Shown one piece after another: positions 6,634 through 15,435 of a DNA stretch of 27,818 nt (positions within the stretch are counted from its first letter, which is position 1; each line of letters opens with the position of its first letter). The notes below the pieces were generated by a model. It was given only the letters and a program-made list of their open reading frames with translations. It was not told the DNA's origin and made no database searches. The DNA comes from Gammaproteobacteria bacterium (GTDB lineage: Bacteria > Pseudomonadota > Gammaproteobacteria > GCF-002020875), in assembly GCA_018671205.1 (NCBI GenBank), contig JABHIC010000037.1:1-27818 (forward strand), read 5' to 3'. The position numbers were made by a program, and so were the translations under genes.

Positions 6634-7668
6634 TTATAAAGTAGTGCTGGCTGACTGTAACAACTGTCCGATGGATTCAGTAGAGACCTCTCCAAAACCA
6701 GTGTGACTGCTGGTCAACATGCCTCCAGCCATTTCATGCCAAGAGAAACCGCTGCTCCAATGTGGTGGGGTATCACTGCCTTGTCGGACTCGGGGCAGAA
6801 TATAGCAGGAGTCGCCAATATAGAGGAGGTTATACGGAGTGTGGTTCTGGTGACACTGCTCAATCAATTGCCATGCTTCAGGGGGGTGGGATGTTCGGTA
6901 ACAGTGGGCAGGATACGAAACCTCCCCTCCTTGATGTTGCCATTGTGAGTGCTGGATGGGAAATGGATGTTCACGCATAAACATTTGGAAGTGGAGATGA
7001 TTGACTGATGCATAGGCACCGTAGCTGTTGTAGCCAAAACCGCAGCCTGGGAGTGTCTGTTCCAGTGTGGAGGCCAAGGTGCAGAGATAGTGGTGATACT
7101 CTTCGGTGAGCTGTTGTGGGCTTTCTTTGCTTCGTTCTGGTACCAGTAGTCCATGGGCTTGTGTGAAAGGGTACTTATTGTAATATAGGTCTATGGTTTT
7201 ACCCTCTAGTAAGCCACTCCAAAAGATCTCCTTGTCCATGAAAGGTTTGTTGAAATGGAAACTTTCTCTGCAGAATGGGAGTGCAACATCCTCTGTTACA
7301 GCAGCAGCAATGCGTCGTGGACGGAAGGCACGTAGCGGGTTGAATTGTACCTCCCAGTTCCCGATTCTTCGGGTTTCGCTCTTGGAGATTCGGTCTATCC
7401 CGACGGTAGCAATCTTGAGGAAGACCAACAGATCTTCATCACTCTCAGGTGGAATCTCACCACCGAGCAACTGCTCTTCAAAGCGGCGATAAAGTGTGTG
7501 GAAAACATGGTCAATATCACGTTGTAGCTCTGTTTTGAGCCTGGCATCAAAACTGGAATTAGCCAGAACTAAAATGAATGTGCCTAATTGTCCGGTATCA
7601 AGTAGTGGTTTGAAGCCACGGTTAAAGGCGTTTAAAAAATGATCAGTGGAGTCGAATGGACGGTTCAT
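6634..7668 (-). CDS. HIT-like nucleotide phosphorylase / transferase family protein
   Basis: A 344-residue cytoplasmic protein. The key motif is NHLHFQMF (around 223-230), the H-x-H-x-Q active-site pattern of the HIT/GalT superfamily, as in Ap4A phosphorylases and GDP-hexose phosphorylases such as plant VTC2 and animal GDPGP1. Upstream, NKYPFTQAHGLLVPE matches the segment in which these enzymes bind the nucleotide, and the C-terminal part NLLYIGDSCYILPR also fits. The central His would form a nucleotidyl intermediate. Substrate cannot be read from sequence. It stands alone on the minus strand with no obvious operon partner. Confidence 0.7.
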   Translation of the reverse strand: MNRPFDSTDHFLNAFNRGFKPLLDTGQLGTFILVLANSSFDARLKTELQRDIDHVFHTLYRRFEEQLLGGEIPPESDEDLLVFLKIATVGIDRISKSETRRIGNWEVQFNPLRAFRPRRIAAAVTEDVALPFCRESFHFNKPFMDKEIFWSGLLEGKTIDLYYNKYPFTQAHGLLVPERSKESPQQLTEEYHHYLCTLASTLEQTLPGCGFGYNSYGAYASVNHLHFQMFMREHPFPIQHSQWQHQGGEVSYPAHCYRTSHPPEAWQLIEQCHQNHTPYNLLYIGDSCYILPRVRQGSDTPPHWSSGFSWHEMAGGMLTSSHTGFGEVSTESIGQLLQSASTTL

Positions 7669-7775
7669 GTTAATAGCTGCCTATGATGAAAAATCTATGG
7701 ATAAAATCATGTCTATTTTGATGTAATAGTAACAGGAAGCTATGGCTAGCTGAGGGCATAGCAATGAGGCCACCG

Positions 7776-7820
7776 TAGCGGTGTTCAAAGGTGAATGACG
7801 ATCACCTTTGAATGCCGCCA
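7776..7820. repeat. Long hairpin, 19-base arms
   Basis: Arms TTCAAAGGTGA (7784-7794) and TCACCTTTGAA (7802-7812) are perfect over 11 bases around a 7-base loop. The pairing extends outward to 7776/7820 with one mismatch and two G:T wobbles. There is no T-tract on either side, so it is not a standard intrinsic terminator. It lies between the stop of the PKD gene and the start of the HIT-like gene. It could be a REP/MITE-like element or an mRNA-stabilising structure. Confidence 0.65.
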
Positions 7821-7858
7821 CATCAGCAGTGTTGGGCTTGAGCGCGAGGTCTTATTAT

Positions 7859-7929
7859 CCAGAATTTCTGGTATTTAAATACGGGATTATCCCGCAATTA
7901 ATTGTTCCGTTTGAGACGGAGAAATCTCC
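7859..7929. repeat. Chain of six adjoining palindromes
   Basis: Six different inverted repeats tile 71 bases almost end to end: CCAGA-ATT-TCTGG (7859-7871), GTATTTAAATAC (7871-7882), CGGGA-TTA-TCCCG (7882-7894), CAATTAATTG (7895-7904), CCGT-TTGAG-ACGG (7907-7919), GGAGA-AA-TCTCC (7918-7929). They share no common sequence. I know no standard element with this layout. Confidence 0.65.
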
Positions 7930-8194
7930 ACTCAGCCAGACTTATGTTACTCTGTTTTAAGTAGAACAACCCTCAATCCGCAATCTTCTCCCCCTACCTG
8001 AGCAGTGAAAATCCTGTAGCTACTGTGCTGGAAAGTTACCGGACATGATGTCTGGGAAGCTGTGACTTCTCTGTTGGGCACTATCGATTGCTCTTATGTT
8101 GAACTGTCCAACTTAGTGTTATCCAGATAAAAAATAGGCGACATTCATGTAGGATGCTCCTTATTTTACAACCTCGAAGACGTTCATACATTTT

Positions 8195-10927
8195 TTACCT
8201 GCACGCACCACAACTACTAGCTCTCATGTTCATGAAACTTTCGTATTGTTCTAAAATTCCACATGAAGTTTGTGCTCCAGCCGTATTCCCTACTCCTAAA
8301 TAGTAACAGGCAGTTTGGCACTGAGTATCAATCTGAACCTCTCCATACGGTTGATCAGTCCCGCTTGCACAGTAGCTTCCTGAGCTGCTTGAATCATTAT
8401 TTTCGGTGCTGTTACCGTCACTACTGTCGCCGCTTACTAGATTATCTGGAAATCTCTCCGGGAATTTATATTGATTTTGAGATCTGCCACTAGAAAGAGG
8501 ATAAGAGCTTCCTGACATATAAAAGAATGTTTTCTGTAATTTATCTCCGTAAACATTGTTTGGTGAAAACAAAAAAACCCTATCATTATACCTATCAAAG
8601 CTGAAATCTTTATTGTCCAAGTATTCTAAGTGATTAGATGATGTGCGCCAGTTTTCCCCTGTTCCAATATTGAATATGGCTTTTCCATCATTAACTGACC
8701 AAGTGAAATTATATGATCTTTTGACAAATGTGTAATGCAATCTGTCAGGATTATAAGCGCCTACTGAATTATCTATGAATGAATATGATCTTACGGCCAA
8801 AAGTGATCCTGTTCCATCTGAGCTTAATGAAAAAGCAAGGTCAGTATATGTCTTGTCATCATTTTCGTTTTCCCATTTAAACTCATAAGTGTCGGTATAA
8901 TAATCTACAATGGATTTGTTTTCACAATTGCCGGAACATAATTGAACATTATTAACTTTAAAATTCAAATTGCCTAGGTGGATCATTTCAACTAAATAAA
9001 TCTCTTCACTAACGCTGACTGACGGAATCTCCAAAATACCTGATAAAGGATTGTATACATCTCCATCATCTAAATATTGGCAATTGCTAGCGCATGGTTG
9101 TGCCTCTGTAACGTTAAAATTCAAGTCGCCCAGATGAAGCATTTTAACTGAATAAATAGACCCATCTACACTTACAGATGGGATTTCCAGAATTCCTGAT
9201 GAAGCATTATATATATCTGTTACATAAGAGAATTCGCTTACATTTACTGTCTCAGTTATTGATACTGTAGCACCTTCATTGTCAATTATAGTTAATGTTA
9301 TGTTGTGGGCGCCAGCCTCATCGAATGTAAACATAGCAGTGCTACCAACATACTGTTGCCCATCTGATGTTTCCCATTCATAACTGACAATCAACCCGTC
9401 GCCATCACTAGAACCAGAGCCATCCACAGCAACAGTCAAAGGTGCTTTCCCTGCGGTTTCAGAAAGAGAAAATAATGCAATTGGTGTTTCATTGATCCTA
9501 ATCGTTACTGTTTCTGATGCGGTTGCTGTTAACCCGTTATCATCGGTCACTATTAACGAAATGATATATTCACCAGCAGAGTCAAAGACAAATGAGGCGG
9601 CGCTATTTGATGCGCTCTGCCCATCAGAGACGGACCAGGCATAATTGGCAATGGTGCCATCAGCATCACTAGAATCTAAAGCATCGACTGAAACTGTTAA
9701 TGGTCCTATACCTAAATCATTAGACTGGGTATAACTGAAGGATGCCACAGGAGTCTGATTAGCAGTAACAGCAATGGTTTGTGACGTGCTGGCACTCTCC
9801 CCATTATCATCGGTTACGGTCAACGAAATAATATATTCACCAGCAGAATCAAAGACAAATGAACCTCTTCTGTTTGCAGAAAGACCTTCTGCTCTTTCTG
9901 CTCTGGTTCTAGGTGATGGATGCCATGTATCAAAGGCTAATGAAGTGGCGCTATTTGATGCGCTCTGCTCATTTGATATACTCCAAGCATAGCTGGATAT
10001 TCTGCCATCAGCGTCACTAGAACCTGAAGCATCGAGTGTAACAGTCAATGGTGTCTTTCCCGATGATGGTGATGCTGTGAAGGAGGCTGTTGGAGCAACA
10101 TTGGGTGCAGAAACCGTAATAGTTTGACTGCTGGATGCCGTCTGCTGAGTACCATCGGTTACCGTCAGAGTGATGGTGTAACTACCTTGATCTGTGAAAG
10201 TGAGGCGGGCGGCCTCTCCAGAGGTAGTTTTCCCATCAGAGCTGGACCAAGCATAACTTATAATTGTGCCATCTGTCGGAGCGACTGAGTCAGAGCCATC
10301 GAGGGTTACAGTAAGGGGTGCCTGTCCATTTGGGGGGGCTAAGGAAAAATTCGCCTGCGGCTCAGACAAAAACAACTGTCCCTCACGCACCAGCCTGACA
10401 GATCTATAGTTGGTCCGTAAGGTAGGGCCAGCGTGGCCGTTGCTGAACGCTAACAACCATGCACTGACACTATAGCCGGTATAGGGCGAGGACGACCAAT
10501 ATTGCCACTCTGGTCCTGTATTTGGAAAATAAGCGGTATCAATTTTGGGCCGAACCTGCTCTGTCACCATCAGATCACGCAACTGATCTATTGATGGAAC
10601 TCCCCAATCACTTAGGCCACAGAGAGTTTCACTATTGGTTCCATTTACCAAGGTGTCCCAGTCTCCATAACTGTTCCCTATACTGTTTCCTGCGGGTCTC
10701 ATTGTGGCAGTTAATCCCCAACGATAAGTGTTGTCCCTATCATGAATCCCCTCATCATCCGTCTTTACCTCCCACAATAACTCATTCACATCGTCATAGA
10801 CACATGACCATGATGTAGCTGAGTCAGGCAGAGCATTACCAGCAGCGTCAACCTTGATATAAGCAGCCTCTACAGTTGCTGTCAGCAGTGCAGTAAGTAT
10901 CAGTACAATTTTGATGATCTGTTTCAT
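8195..10927 (-). CDS. Secreted PKD-repeat protein with N-terminal Lcl/DUF1566-type domain
   Basis: A 910-residue exported protein, probably cell-surface. ATG at 10927 follows AAGGA and gives a clear signal peptide (1-21, KQIIKIVLILTALL core, VEA cleavage site); the frame stays open 51 codons further upstream to 11080. Residues 22-184 look like an Lcl/DUF1566 domain (WGVPSIDQLRDLM, YWSSSPY, RLVRE). Four PKD domains follow (about 192-274, 280-389, 395-478, 481-566), with repeated YAWS-S-DG and FDSAGEY motifs. Two about 41-residue repeats (572-612, 624-664; shared SGILEIPSVSV) each end in C-x3-C. The C-terminus is Ser/Asn-rich and then Cys-rich. PKD 2 carries a 27-residue in-frame insertion. Role likely adhesion or polysaccharide binding (inference). 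Confidence 0.85.
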   Translation of the reverse strand: MKQIIKIVLILTALLTATVEAAYIKVDAAGNALPDSATSWSCVYDDVNELLWEVKTDDEGIHDRDNTYRWGLTATMRPAGNSIGNSYGDWDTLVNGTNSETLCGLSDWGVPSIDQLRDLMVTEQVRPKIDTAYFPNTGPEWQYWSSSPYTGYSVSAWLLAFSNGHAGPTLRTNYRSVRLVREGQLFLSEPQANFSLAPPNGQAPLTVTLDGSDSVAPTDGTIISYAWSSSDGKTTSGEAARLTFTDQGSYTITLTVTDGTQQTASSSQTITVSAPNVAPTASFTASPSSGKTPLTVTLDASGSSDADGRISSYAWSISNEQSASNSATSLAFDTWHPSPRTRAERAEGLSANRRGSFVFDSAGEYIISLTVTDDNGESASTSQTIAVTANQTPVASFSYTQSNDLGIGPLTVSVDALDSSDADGTIANYAWSVSDGQSASNSAASFVFDSAGEYIISLIVTDDNGLTATASETVTIRINETPIALFSLSETAGKAPLTVAVDGSGSSDGDGLIVSYEWETSDGQQYVGSTAMFTFDEAGAHNITLTIIDNEGATVSITETVNVSEFSYVTDIYNASSGILEIPSVSVDGSIYSVKMLHLGDLNFNVTEAQPCASNCQYLDDGDVYNPLSGILEIPSVSVSEEIYLVEMIHLGNLNFKVNNVQLCSGNCENKSIVDYYTDTYEFKWENENDDKTYTDLAFSLSSDGTGSLLAVRSYSFIDNSVGAYNPDRLHYTFVKRSYNFTWSVNDGKAIFNIGTGENWRTSSNHLEYLDNKDFSFDRYNDRVFLFSPNNVYGDKLQKTFFYMSGSSYPLSSGRSQNQYKFPERFPDNLVSGDSSDGNSTENNDSSSSGSYCASGTDQPYGEVQIDTQCQTACYYLGVGNTAGAQTSCGILEQYESFMNMRASSCGACR
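9858..9940 (-). repeat. In-frame palindromic insertion inside PKD domain 2
   Basis: Compared with PKD 3 (SNSAASFVFDSAGEYI), PKD 2 reads SNSATS, then about 27 extra residues including WHPSPRTRAERAEGLSANRR, then SFVFDSAGEYI. The insert DNA contains a perfect hairpin: GCAGAAAGA (9876-9884), 8-base loop, TCTTTCTGC (9893-9901). The residues LAFDT and FVFDS on either side look like a flanking duplication. The insert keeps the frame open. Confidence 0.65.
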
Positions 10928-11250
10928 TGCTAATCCTTGGTATCTCAGGTGCTTGCTAATGCTGCTCTCCTGGAGGTGTTGTTGCAACATAAAGGAAGTT
11001 ATATGCAGAGCACACAGTAGTGGTTCACGCCTTTTGATGTCAGTATGGGACTGTGCTGATGTTTGAGTGGCCATGGTCAACGGCAGGGCGGGGAGGGTTC
11101 TGTGTGGGATGAGTCAGAATATAGCGGGTTTGGATAGTGCTGAGTGCAACAATCAGATGATTGAAGGCGGCCAAGTCACAATGAAACGTGGAACAGGGCC
11201 GGTAATTTGCGTATATTATCTTTAATTATTAATGAGATATATGAAGTAAA
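10928..11250. other. Intergenic region upstream of the PKD gene
   Basis: The reading frame of the PKD protein is open back to 11080, but the residues there do not resemble a signal peptide or domain. I see no other gene; promoter elements for the PKD gene are not evident. Confidence 0.35.
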
Positions 11251-11338
11251 TGGCGGAGAGAGAGGGATTCGAACCCTCGATACGTTTCCGTATACACACT
11301 TTCCAGGCGTGCGCCTTCGACCACTCGACCATCTCTCC
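11251..11338 (-). tRNA. tRNA-Ser (anticodon GGA)
   Basis: An 88-base tRNA with all arms: acceptor GGAGAGA paired with TCTCTCC, encoded CCA end (11251-11253), anticodon stem CACGC/GTGTG around loop CTGGAAA (anticodon GGA at 11302-11304), a class II variable arm ATACG-GAAA-CGTAT, and T arm GAGGG-TTCGAAT-CCCTC. It decodes UCC/UCU. No repeat of its 3' end was spotted elsewhere in the window, so I see no sign of an integrated island using it. Confidence 0.97.
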
Positions 11339-11475
11339 ATTTGAAGCCGCGCAAGGATATACGGAATGGCTAATTTGCGCAACATTCGTCTCTGTAGGGG
11401 CTGTATCATTTAAACGGCTATTCTCAGGAAAAGGCATGCAAAGGGGCTCTTGCTGTTGCTATCATCGGTCTGAAC

Positions 11476-13497
11476 ATGAAACTATATCTTGCTGAAAAAC
11501 CCTCGCTTGCCAGAACCATTGCCGATGTGCTCGGTGGTGGTTCCAAGGGCAATGGCTGTATCAAGGGGAGCGGATGGGTGGTGACTTGGGCATTTGGCCA
11601 CATGTATGAGCAGGCGATGCCTGATGAGTATCTTGCGGATGATCTGCCAACCACTAAGAAGGGGGGTAAGGTGTGGCGCAAAGAGGATCTGCCAATCATC
11701 CCGGAAAAGTGGATTATGAACCCTCGCAAGGATGTTACTAAACAGCTCAGAGTGATTCGTGATCTGCTCAAGGGTGCGAGTGAGGTGGTTCATGCGGGTG
11801 ACCCCGACCGTGAAGGGCAGCTGTTGATTGATGAAATCTTGCAGGAGATGAACTGTCGCAAGCCGGTATATCGAATCTGGTTGCAAGACCTGACCCGAGA
11901 GGGGATTCAGCGTGCGCTGGATGCAATGAAACCCAATTCAGAATATAGAGGACTCTATCTGGCGGCCCGTTCTCGTTCTCGCTGTGACTGGACCCTGGGG
12001 ATGAATGTAACTCGCGCCTATACCCTCGATTACCAGAGGGCAGGTGGGGGTGGAGTGCTTTCAGTGGGGCGCGTACAGACCCCTACACTGAACCTGATCG
12101 TAGAGCGTGATCGACAGATCGAGGATTTTGTACCGCTCGACCACTTTGCTGTTAGCGCACAATTTGACCATATCAATGGCGTTATTCCTGCGTTTTGGAT
12201 TCCAAAGGAGGAGGAAGCCGATGCGGAGGGGCGCTGCCTGAAGCGAGCCACTGCGGAGGCAGTTCAGTCGAAAGTTGAGGGGCAGAGCGGGACGATTAAA
12301 GGGACGAAACGGGGTAAGAAAAAGGAGAGTGCCCCGCTCCCGTTCTCACTCTCTGCGCTACAGACGATGGCTTCGTCAAAATGGGGGTATGGGGCCAAGC
12401 AGGTACTGGATGCCGCGCAACGTCTCTATGAGGAGCATAAACTCACCACCTACCCACGTACGGATTGTGGCTATCTTGCCGAGGGGCAGCATGCTGACGG
12501 GGGGCGGGTATTGGCGGCGATAGCAAAAGTCAATCCTCGTCTGGTGAAGGGGGCAGATCCGAAACGTAAGTCCAGGGCCTTTAATGACAAGAAGGTGACC
12601 GCCCACACCGGCATCATCCCCACTGCCAAGACGGTGAACCTTGGGAACCTCTCTGAGGTTGAGAAAAACCTTTATGGGATCATTGCCCGTCACTATGTGG
12701 CGCAGTTTTTTCCGGATTATGAGTACCAGGCGCTGGAGATTCGGCTGGATTGTGCCGGAGAGCAGTTTGTCAGCAAGGGTCGCAAGGTTGTGGTCGAGGG
12801 GTGGAGAGCCGTGTTGCCCTCTGGCAAGAGAGAGGTTGTTCTGCCAGAGGTGAAGCGAGGAGAGTCCGTACAGTGTAGTGAGGCCAAGACCGTTGATAAG
12901 AAGACCAAGCCCCCCTCCCGTTTTACCGAGGGGACATTGATCAAGGCGATGGCGGGTATCGCACGTTATGTGGAAGATCCGAAAGTGAAGGCTGCGCTGA
13001 AAGAGTCTGCCGGTATTGGCACCGAGGCGACCCGTGCCTCGGTGATTGAGACCCTCAAAGAGCGGAGCTATATTCAAAGCAAGGGGAAACAGCTCCTCTC
13101 CACCGATCATGGGCGTAATTTTATCGACTCCATTCCGGGGCGGATCAAAGACCCGGCAGTGACCGCCTGGTGGGAGCAGCAGATGAGTGAGATTGCTGAA
13201 AATGGTGCAGATGCTGATGAGTTTATGGAGAAGATCAATGGCTGGATGGTGAAGCTGGTAGCCTCCTCCAGCGCGGATCAGTTTCAGGCCGCAGCCAGGG
13301 CTAACCCTCGTAACAGCAGTAGCGGGGGGAGCGCTGAGGGCAGCACCAGGACAAACCCTCCAACCAGCAAGATGAAGGCCCTGGCGAAGAAGGTTGCGGA
13401 GAAGAACAAGGTGAAGCTTCCCCGGGGCTATACAAAATCATTTGATAAGACGCGTGAGTTTCTGGATCAGCAGTTGGGGGCTCAGAAGGCGCGTTGA
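11476..13497 (+). CDS. topB: DNA topoisomerase III
   Basis: A 673-residue type IA topoisomerase that passes single DNA strands and resolves recombination or replication intermediates. The Toprim domain has AEKPS (E7) and GDPDREG (D109, D111, E113). The catalytic tyrosine is Y326 in TTYPRTD. Other family blocks are SVGRVQTPTL (196-205), SALQ followed by KWGYGAKQVLDAAQRLYEE (292-320), HTGIIPT (377-383) and GIGTEATRA. The length is close to E. coli TopB (653). The C-terminal tail (about 605-673) is Ser/Gly- then Lys-rich, as expected for a DNA-binding tail, and no zinc fingers are present, which separates it from TopA. There is no strong ribosome-binding site before the ATG. The gene is divergent from the tRNA. 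Confidence 0.95.
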   Translation: MKLYLAEKPSLARTIADVLGGGSKGNGCIKGSGWVVTWAFGHMYEQAMPDEYLADDLPTTKKGGKVWRKEDLPIIPEKWIMNPRKDVTKQLRVIRDLLKGASEVVHAGDPDREGQLLIDEILQEMNCRKPVYRIWLQDLTREGIQRALDAMKPNSEYRGLYLAARSRSRCDWTLGMNVTRAYTLDYQRAGGGGVLSVGRVQTPTLNLIVERDRQIEDFVPLDHFAVSAQFDHINGVIPAFWIPKEEEADAEGRCLKRATAEAVQSKVEGQSGTIKGTKRGKKKESAPLPFSLSALQTMASSKWGYGAKQVLDAAQRLYEEHKLTTYPRTDCGYLAEGQHADGGRVLAAIAKVNPRLVKGADPKRKSRAFNDKKVTAHTGIIPTAKTVNLGNLSEVEKNLYGIIARHYVAQFFPDYEYQALEIRLDCAGEQFVSKGRKVVVEGWRAVLPSGKREVVLPEVKRGESVQCSEAKTVDKKTKPPSRFTEGTLIKAMAGIARYVEDPKVKAALKESAGIGTEATRASVIETLKERSYIQSKGKQLLSTDHGRNFIDSIPGRIKDPAVTAWWEQQMSEIAENGADADEFMEKINGWMVKLVASSSADQFQAAARANPRNSSSGGSAEGSTRTNPPTSKMKALAKKVAEKNKVKLPRGYTKSFDKTREFLDQQLGAQKAR

Positions 13498-13548
13498 CCA
13501 TATTGAGGCAGCCATGCTTCCCCTTCGGTGTGATCTGGGGATGGGGCA

Positions 13549-13578
13549 GCATAGTTTCTGGGAGCAGCGAGACTATGC
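13549..13578. repeat. Hairpin between topB and the PH-domain gene
   Basis: GCATAGTTTC (13549-13558) pairs with GAGACTATGC (13569-13578) with one wobble and a 10-base loop. There is no following T-tract; it may be a weak terminator or an untranslated-leader structure. Confidence 0.35.
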
Positions 13579-13627
13579 TACTATATAAAAGATTAATTAT
13601 TTATGGATCAGATTGAGGATTAACAAA

Positions 13628-14005
13628 ATGGGATTGATGTCGGCGATTACAGGCAATGCCTCAGAGATAAGTGCTGAGGCGATAGAAGATGAGGTTGGGC
13701 CCATACTTGCGTCCGGGGAGCAGATTACCAAAGCCTACAAGCTCATCCGGGACTACTTTGTCTTCACAAACTCCAGAGTGATTTTGGTCGATAAGCAGGG
13801 GATTACCGGGACCCAAATAGAGTTTCTATCTATTCCATACCGGAGCATTACATCCTTCTCCATTGAGACAGCCGGTCTTGGGTTTAACGATTCGGTGTTG
13901 ACACTGCATATTCATGGGATGGATGACATCCGCAGAGAGTTCAAAAAAAGTATCAATATCGCAGAGGTGCAGATGGCACTGGCAGAGCAGCTCAACCGCT
14001 CATAG
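13628..14005 (+). CDS. Bacterial PH-domain protein
   Basis: A 125-residue soluble protein of the bacterial pleckstrin-homology type (PF08000/YokE-like): a short N-terminal helix, then strands with EQITKAYKLIRDYFVFTNSRVILVDKQG, IPYRSITSFSIETAG, DSVLTLHI and a C-terminal helix (IAEVQMALAEQL). Members have no known enzymatic role; the fold suggests protein or lipid contact. ATG at 13628 has GAGGA eight bases upstream; the five residues before it in the longer frame are not needed. The next gene starts 27 bases after its stop, so the two are likely co-transcribed. Confidence 0.8.
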   Translation: MGLMSAITGNASEISAEAIEDEVGPILASGEQITKAYKLIRDYFVFTNSRVILVDKQGITGTQIEFLSIPYRSITSFSIETAGLGFNDSVLTLHIHGMDDIRREFKKSINIAEVQMALAEQLNRS

Positions 14006-14032
14006 CCATCATCAATAAACACTATATCGATT

Positions 14033-15262
14033 ATGGATAGACTCATTTTACTGTTGGGACTGGTGCTGGTTCAGCCAGCGGGTGCCGACTGGAAGAACTC
14101 TCTGAAAGAGGGGTGGAGCTCGACCGTCGAGGCCACAAAAGAGGGGTGGGACTCAACAGTAGACGCGACAACCGACCGAGTGAAAGGGCTGGTGAGCCAG
14201 AGTGTCGAAGAGAAGATAGATATTCCAAGAGAGCGGGCACTGGAGTTGTGGGATGAGGTGCAGGAGCTGTTTGAAGAGATCACAGCACTGAAACTGGAAA
14301 AAGGTGAGGCCCCGGAACGGAGTCTGTTTGGCAGCACGAAAGAGGATTATGATGAGAAGATCACACATATCCTCCGGGATGTGTCGATATTGATGAACGA
14401 CCCCGAAATTGAAGAGGAGCGCCAGACGCTCGAACAACTAAAAGTCAAAATCAGGCAGTCAGAAGAGCGGGCTTCGGCGCTGAGGGCAAAGGCTGTATTG
14501 GCTGCGGGTAAAGAGAGAGCAACGCTAATAGAGCGAGCCGCAGAGCATGAGAGCGAGGTAGAGGCGTATGGAGAGTCGCGCCGGGTTTTAATTCGTCAGG
14601 TTAGAGAGCGACTCTCTGGTTATGGACTAGCGCTGAACCGTGAGCAAGTTGAGGTGCTTCTATCGAGAGTGGATGTGGATGATATTGTAGGGATGACCAC
14701 CGCATTCTCGGTGATTGCCGAATTAACCCAGCAGTTCTCTGCGGCCACCATAGCCAGTGGAGAGAATCTTGCCGTTGCCAGGAAATATTATGGTATGCAT
14801 GTGATTTTGCTTGAGCTGCAGATCTATATCCAGAAAAAATATATCGAGAAGCTGGGAGGCGTATATATCACAAAAGTTGACCAGCTTCGTGATACGAATG
14901 AGGCCCTGATCGATCAAACCGTGGCCCTGATTATGGACTCTGCCGGGAGCTACCGTCAGATCTATACTAATAACCTCAAGACCCAGAAACATACGCTCAA
15001 GGTGTTGGATCTTTATCGGAAGATCCTGCAAAAGGATATGCAAAAAATTAACCTTGCACTGCAGAAGGTGCAACAAAATTACCGGGTTTCACTCAATACC
15101 TATCAGACCGTAACGGTCTCTGCGGATCTGGCGTTGCTGATGGAGAAGAGCAGAAACCTGTTTAATGAGGTGGTCTCTATTCAGGTTCCAGAGCTGGTTC
15201 CATTCGAGAATTTACAGATCCAGCGGGAGTTTGAGTCACTCACGACACAGCTTCGTGAGTAG
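14033..15262 (+). CDS. Exported helical/coiled-coil protein with N-terminal 11-residue repeats, unknown function
   Basis: A 409-residue protein with a signal peptide (1-18, LILLLGLVLVQPAGA) and an almost entirely helical body. Residues about 20-55 contain repeats of an 11-residue unit (SLKEGWSSTVE, ATKEGWDSTVD, ATTDRVKGLVS), the periodicity of lipid-surface helices such as apolipoproteins. Residues 60-190 are strongly charged and coiled-coil-like. A mildly hydrophobic stretch (about 222-265) is too polar for a clear membrane anchor. The C-terminal 150 residues form another long helical region. It follows the PH-domain gene. I do not recognise the family; a periplasmic role in contact with membrane is inference. 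Confidence 0.7.
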   Translation: MDRLILLLGLVLVQPAGADWKNSLKEGWSSTVEATKEGWDSTVDATTDRVKGLVSQSVEEKIDIPRERALELWDEVQELFEEITALKLEKGEAPERSLFGSTKEDYDEKITHILRDVSILMNDPEIEEERQTLEQLKVKIRQSEERASALRAKAVLAAGKERATLIERAAEHESEVEAYGESRRVLIRQVRERLSGYGLALNREQVEVLLSRVDVDDIVGMTTAFSVIAELTQQFSAATIASGENLAVARKYYGMHVILLELQIYIQKKYIEKLGGVYITKVDQLRDTNEALIDQTVALIMDSAGSYRQIYTNNLKTQKHTLKVLDLYRKILQKDMQKINLALQKVQQNYRVSLNTYQTVTVSADLALLMEKSRNLFNEVVSIQVPELVPFENLQIQREFESLTTQLRE

Positions 15263-15435
15263 TTGGCAGATATCTCTGTGCTCTTTCTTATAGGTGGATT
15301 AGTTATATCTGCTTTAATATTCAAGAATATAATTCTATAATGATTTCCATGTTGTGAGGGGATTGATGTTGTGAAATGAACCTGACAAATAGCTTATTAA
15401 TCAACATAAAAAATTTAACTTAAAGGATATTGATC

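Larger units (their letters stand above)
7669..8194. other. Long intergenic region rich in palindromes
   Basis: No open frame or RNA gene that I recognise. The notable content is a long hairpin at 7776-7820 and a chain of six abutting palindromes at 7859-7929, each listed separately. The stretch 7930-8194 shows nothing clear. Confidence 0.5.

Noticed and set aside
7776..7820. Intrinsic terminator of the PKD gene
   Set aside because: The stem is strong but there is no T-tract on the relevant strand.
7859..7929. CRISPR array or attC-type site
   Set aside because: The palindromes are all different and there are no equal repeats with spacers, no integrase and no attC core sequences.
8100..8125. 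Third IS end near GAACTGTCCAACTTAG
   Set aside because: Only a few bases agree with the ends at 208 and 6562, and there is no transposase tail.
11251..11338. tRNA-Ser as an attachment site for an island
   Set aside because: I could not find a second copy of the tRNA 3' end or an integrase gene in the window.
12376..13110. Minus-strand open frame of 244 codons opposite topB
   Set aside because: It lies completely inside a well-supported topoisomerase gene and has no recognisable domain.
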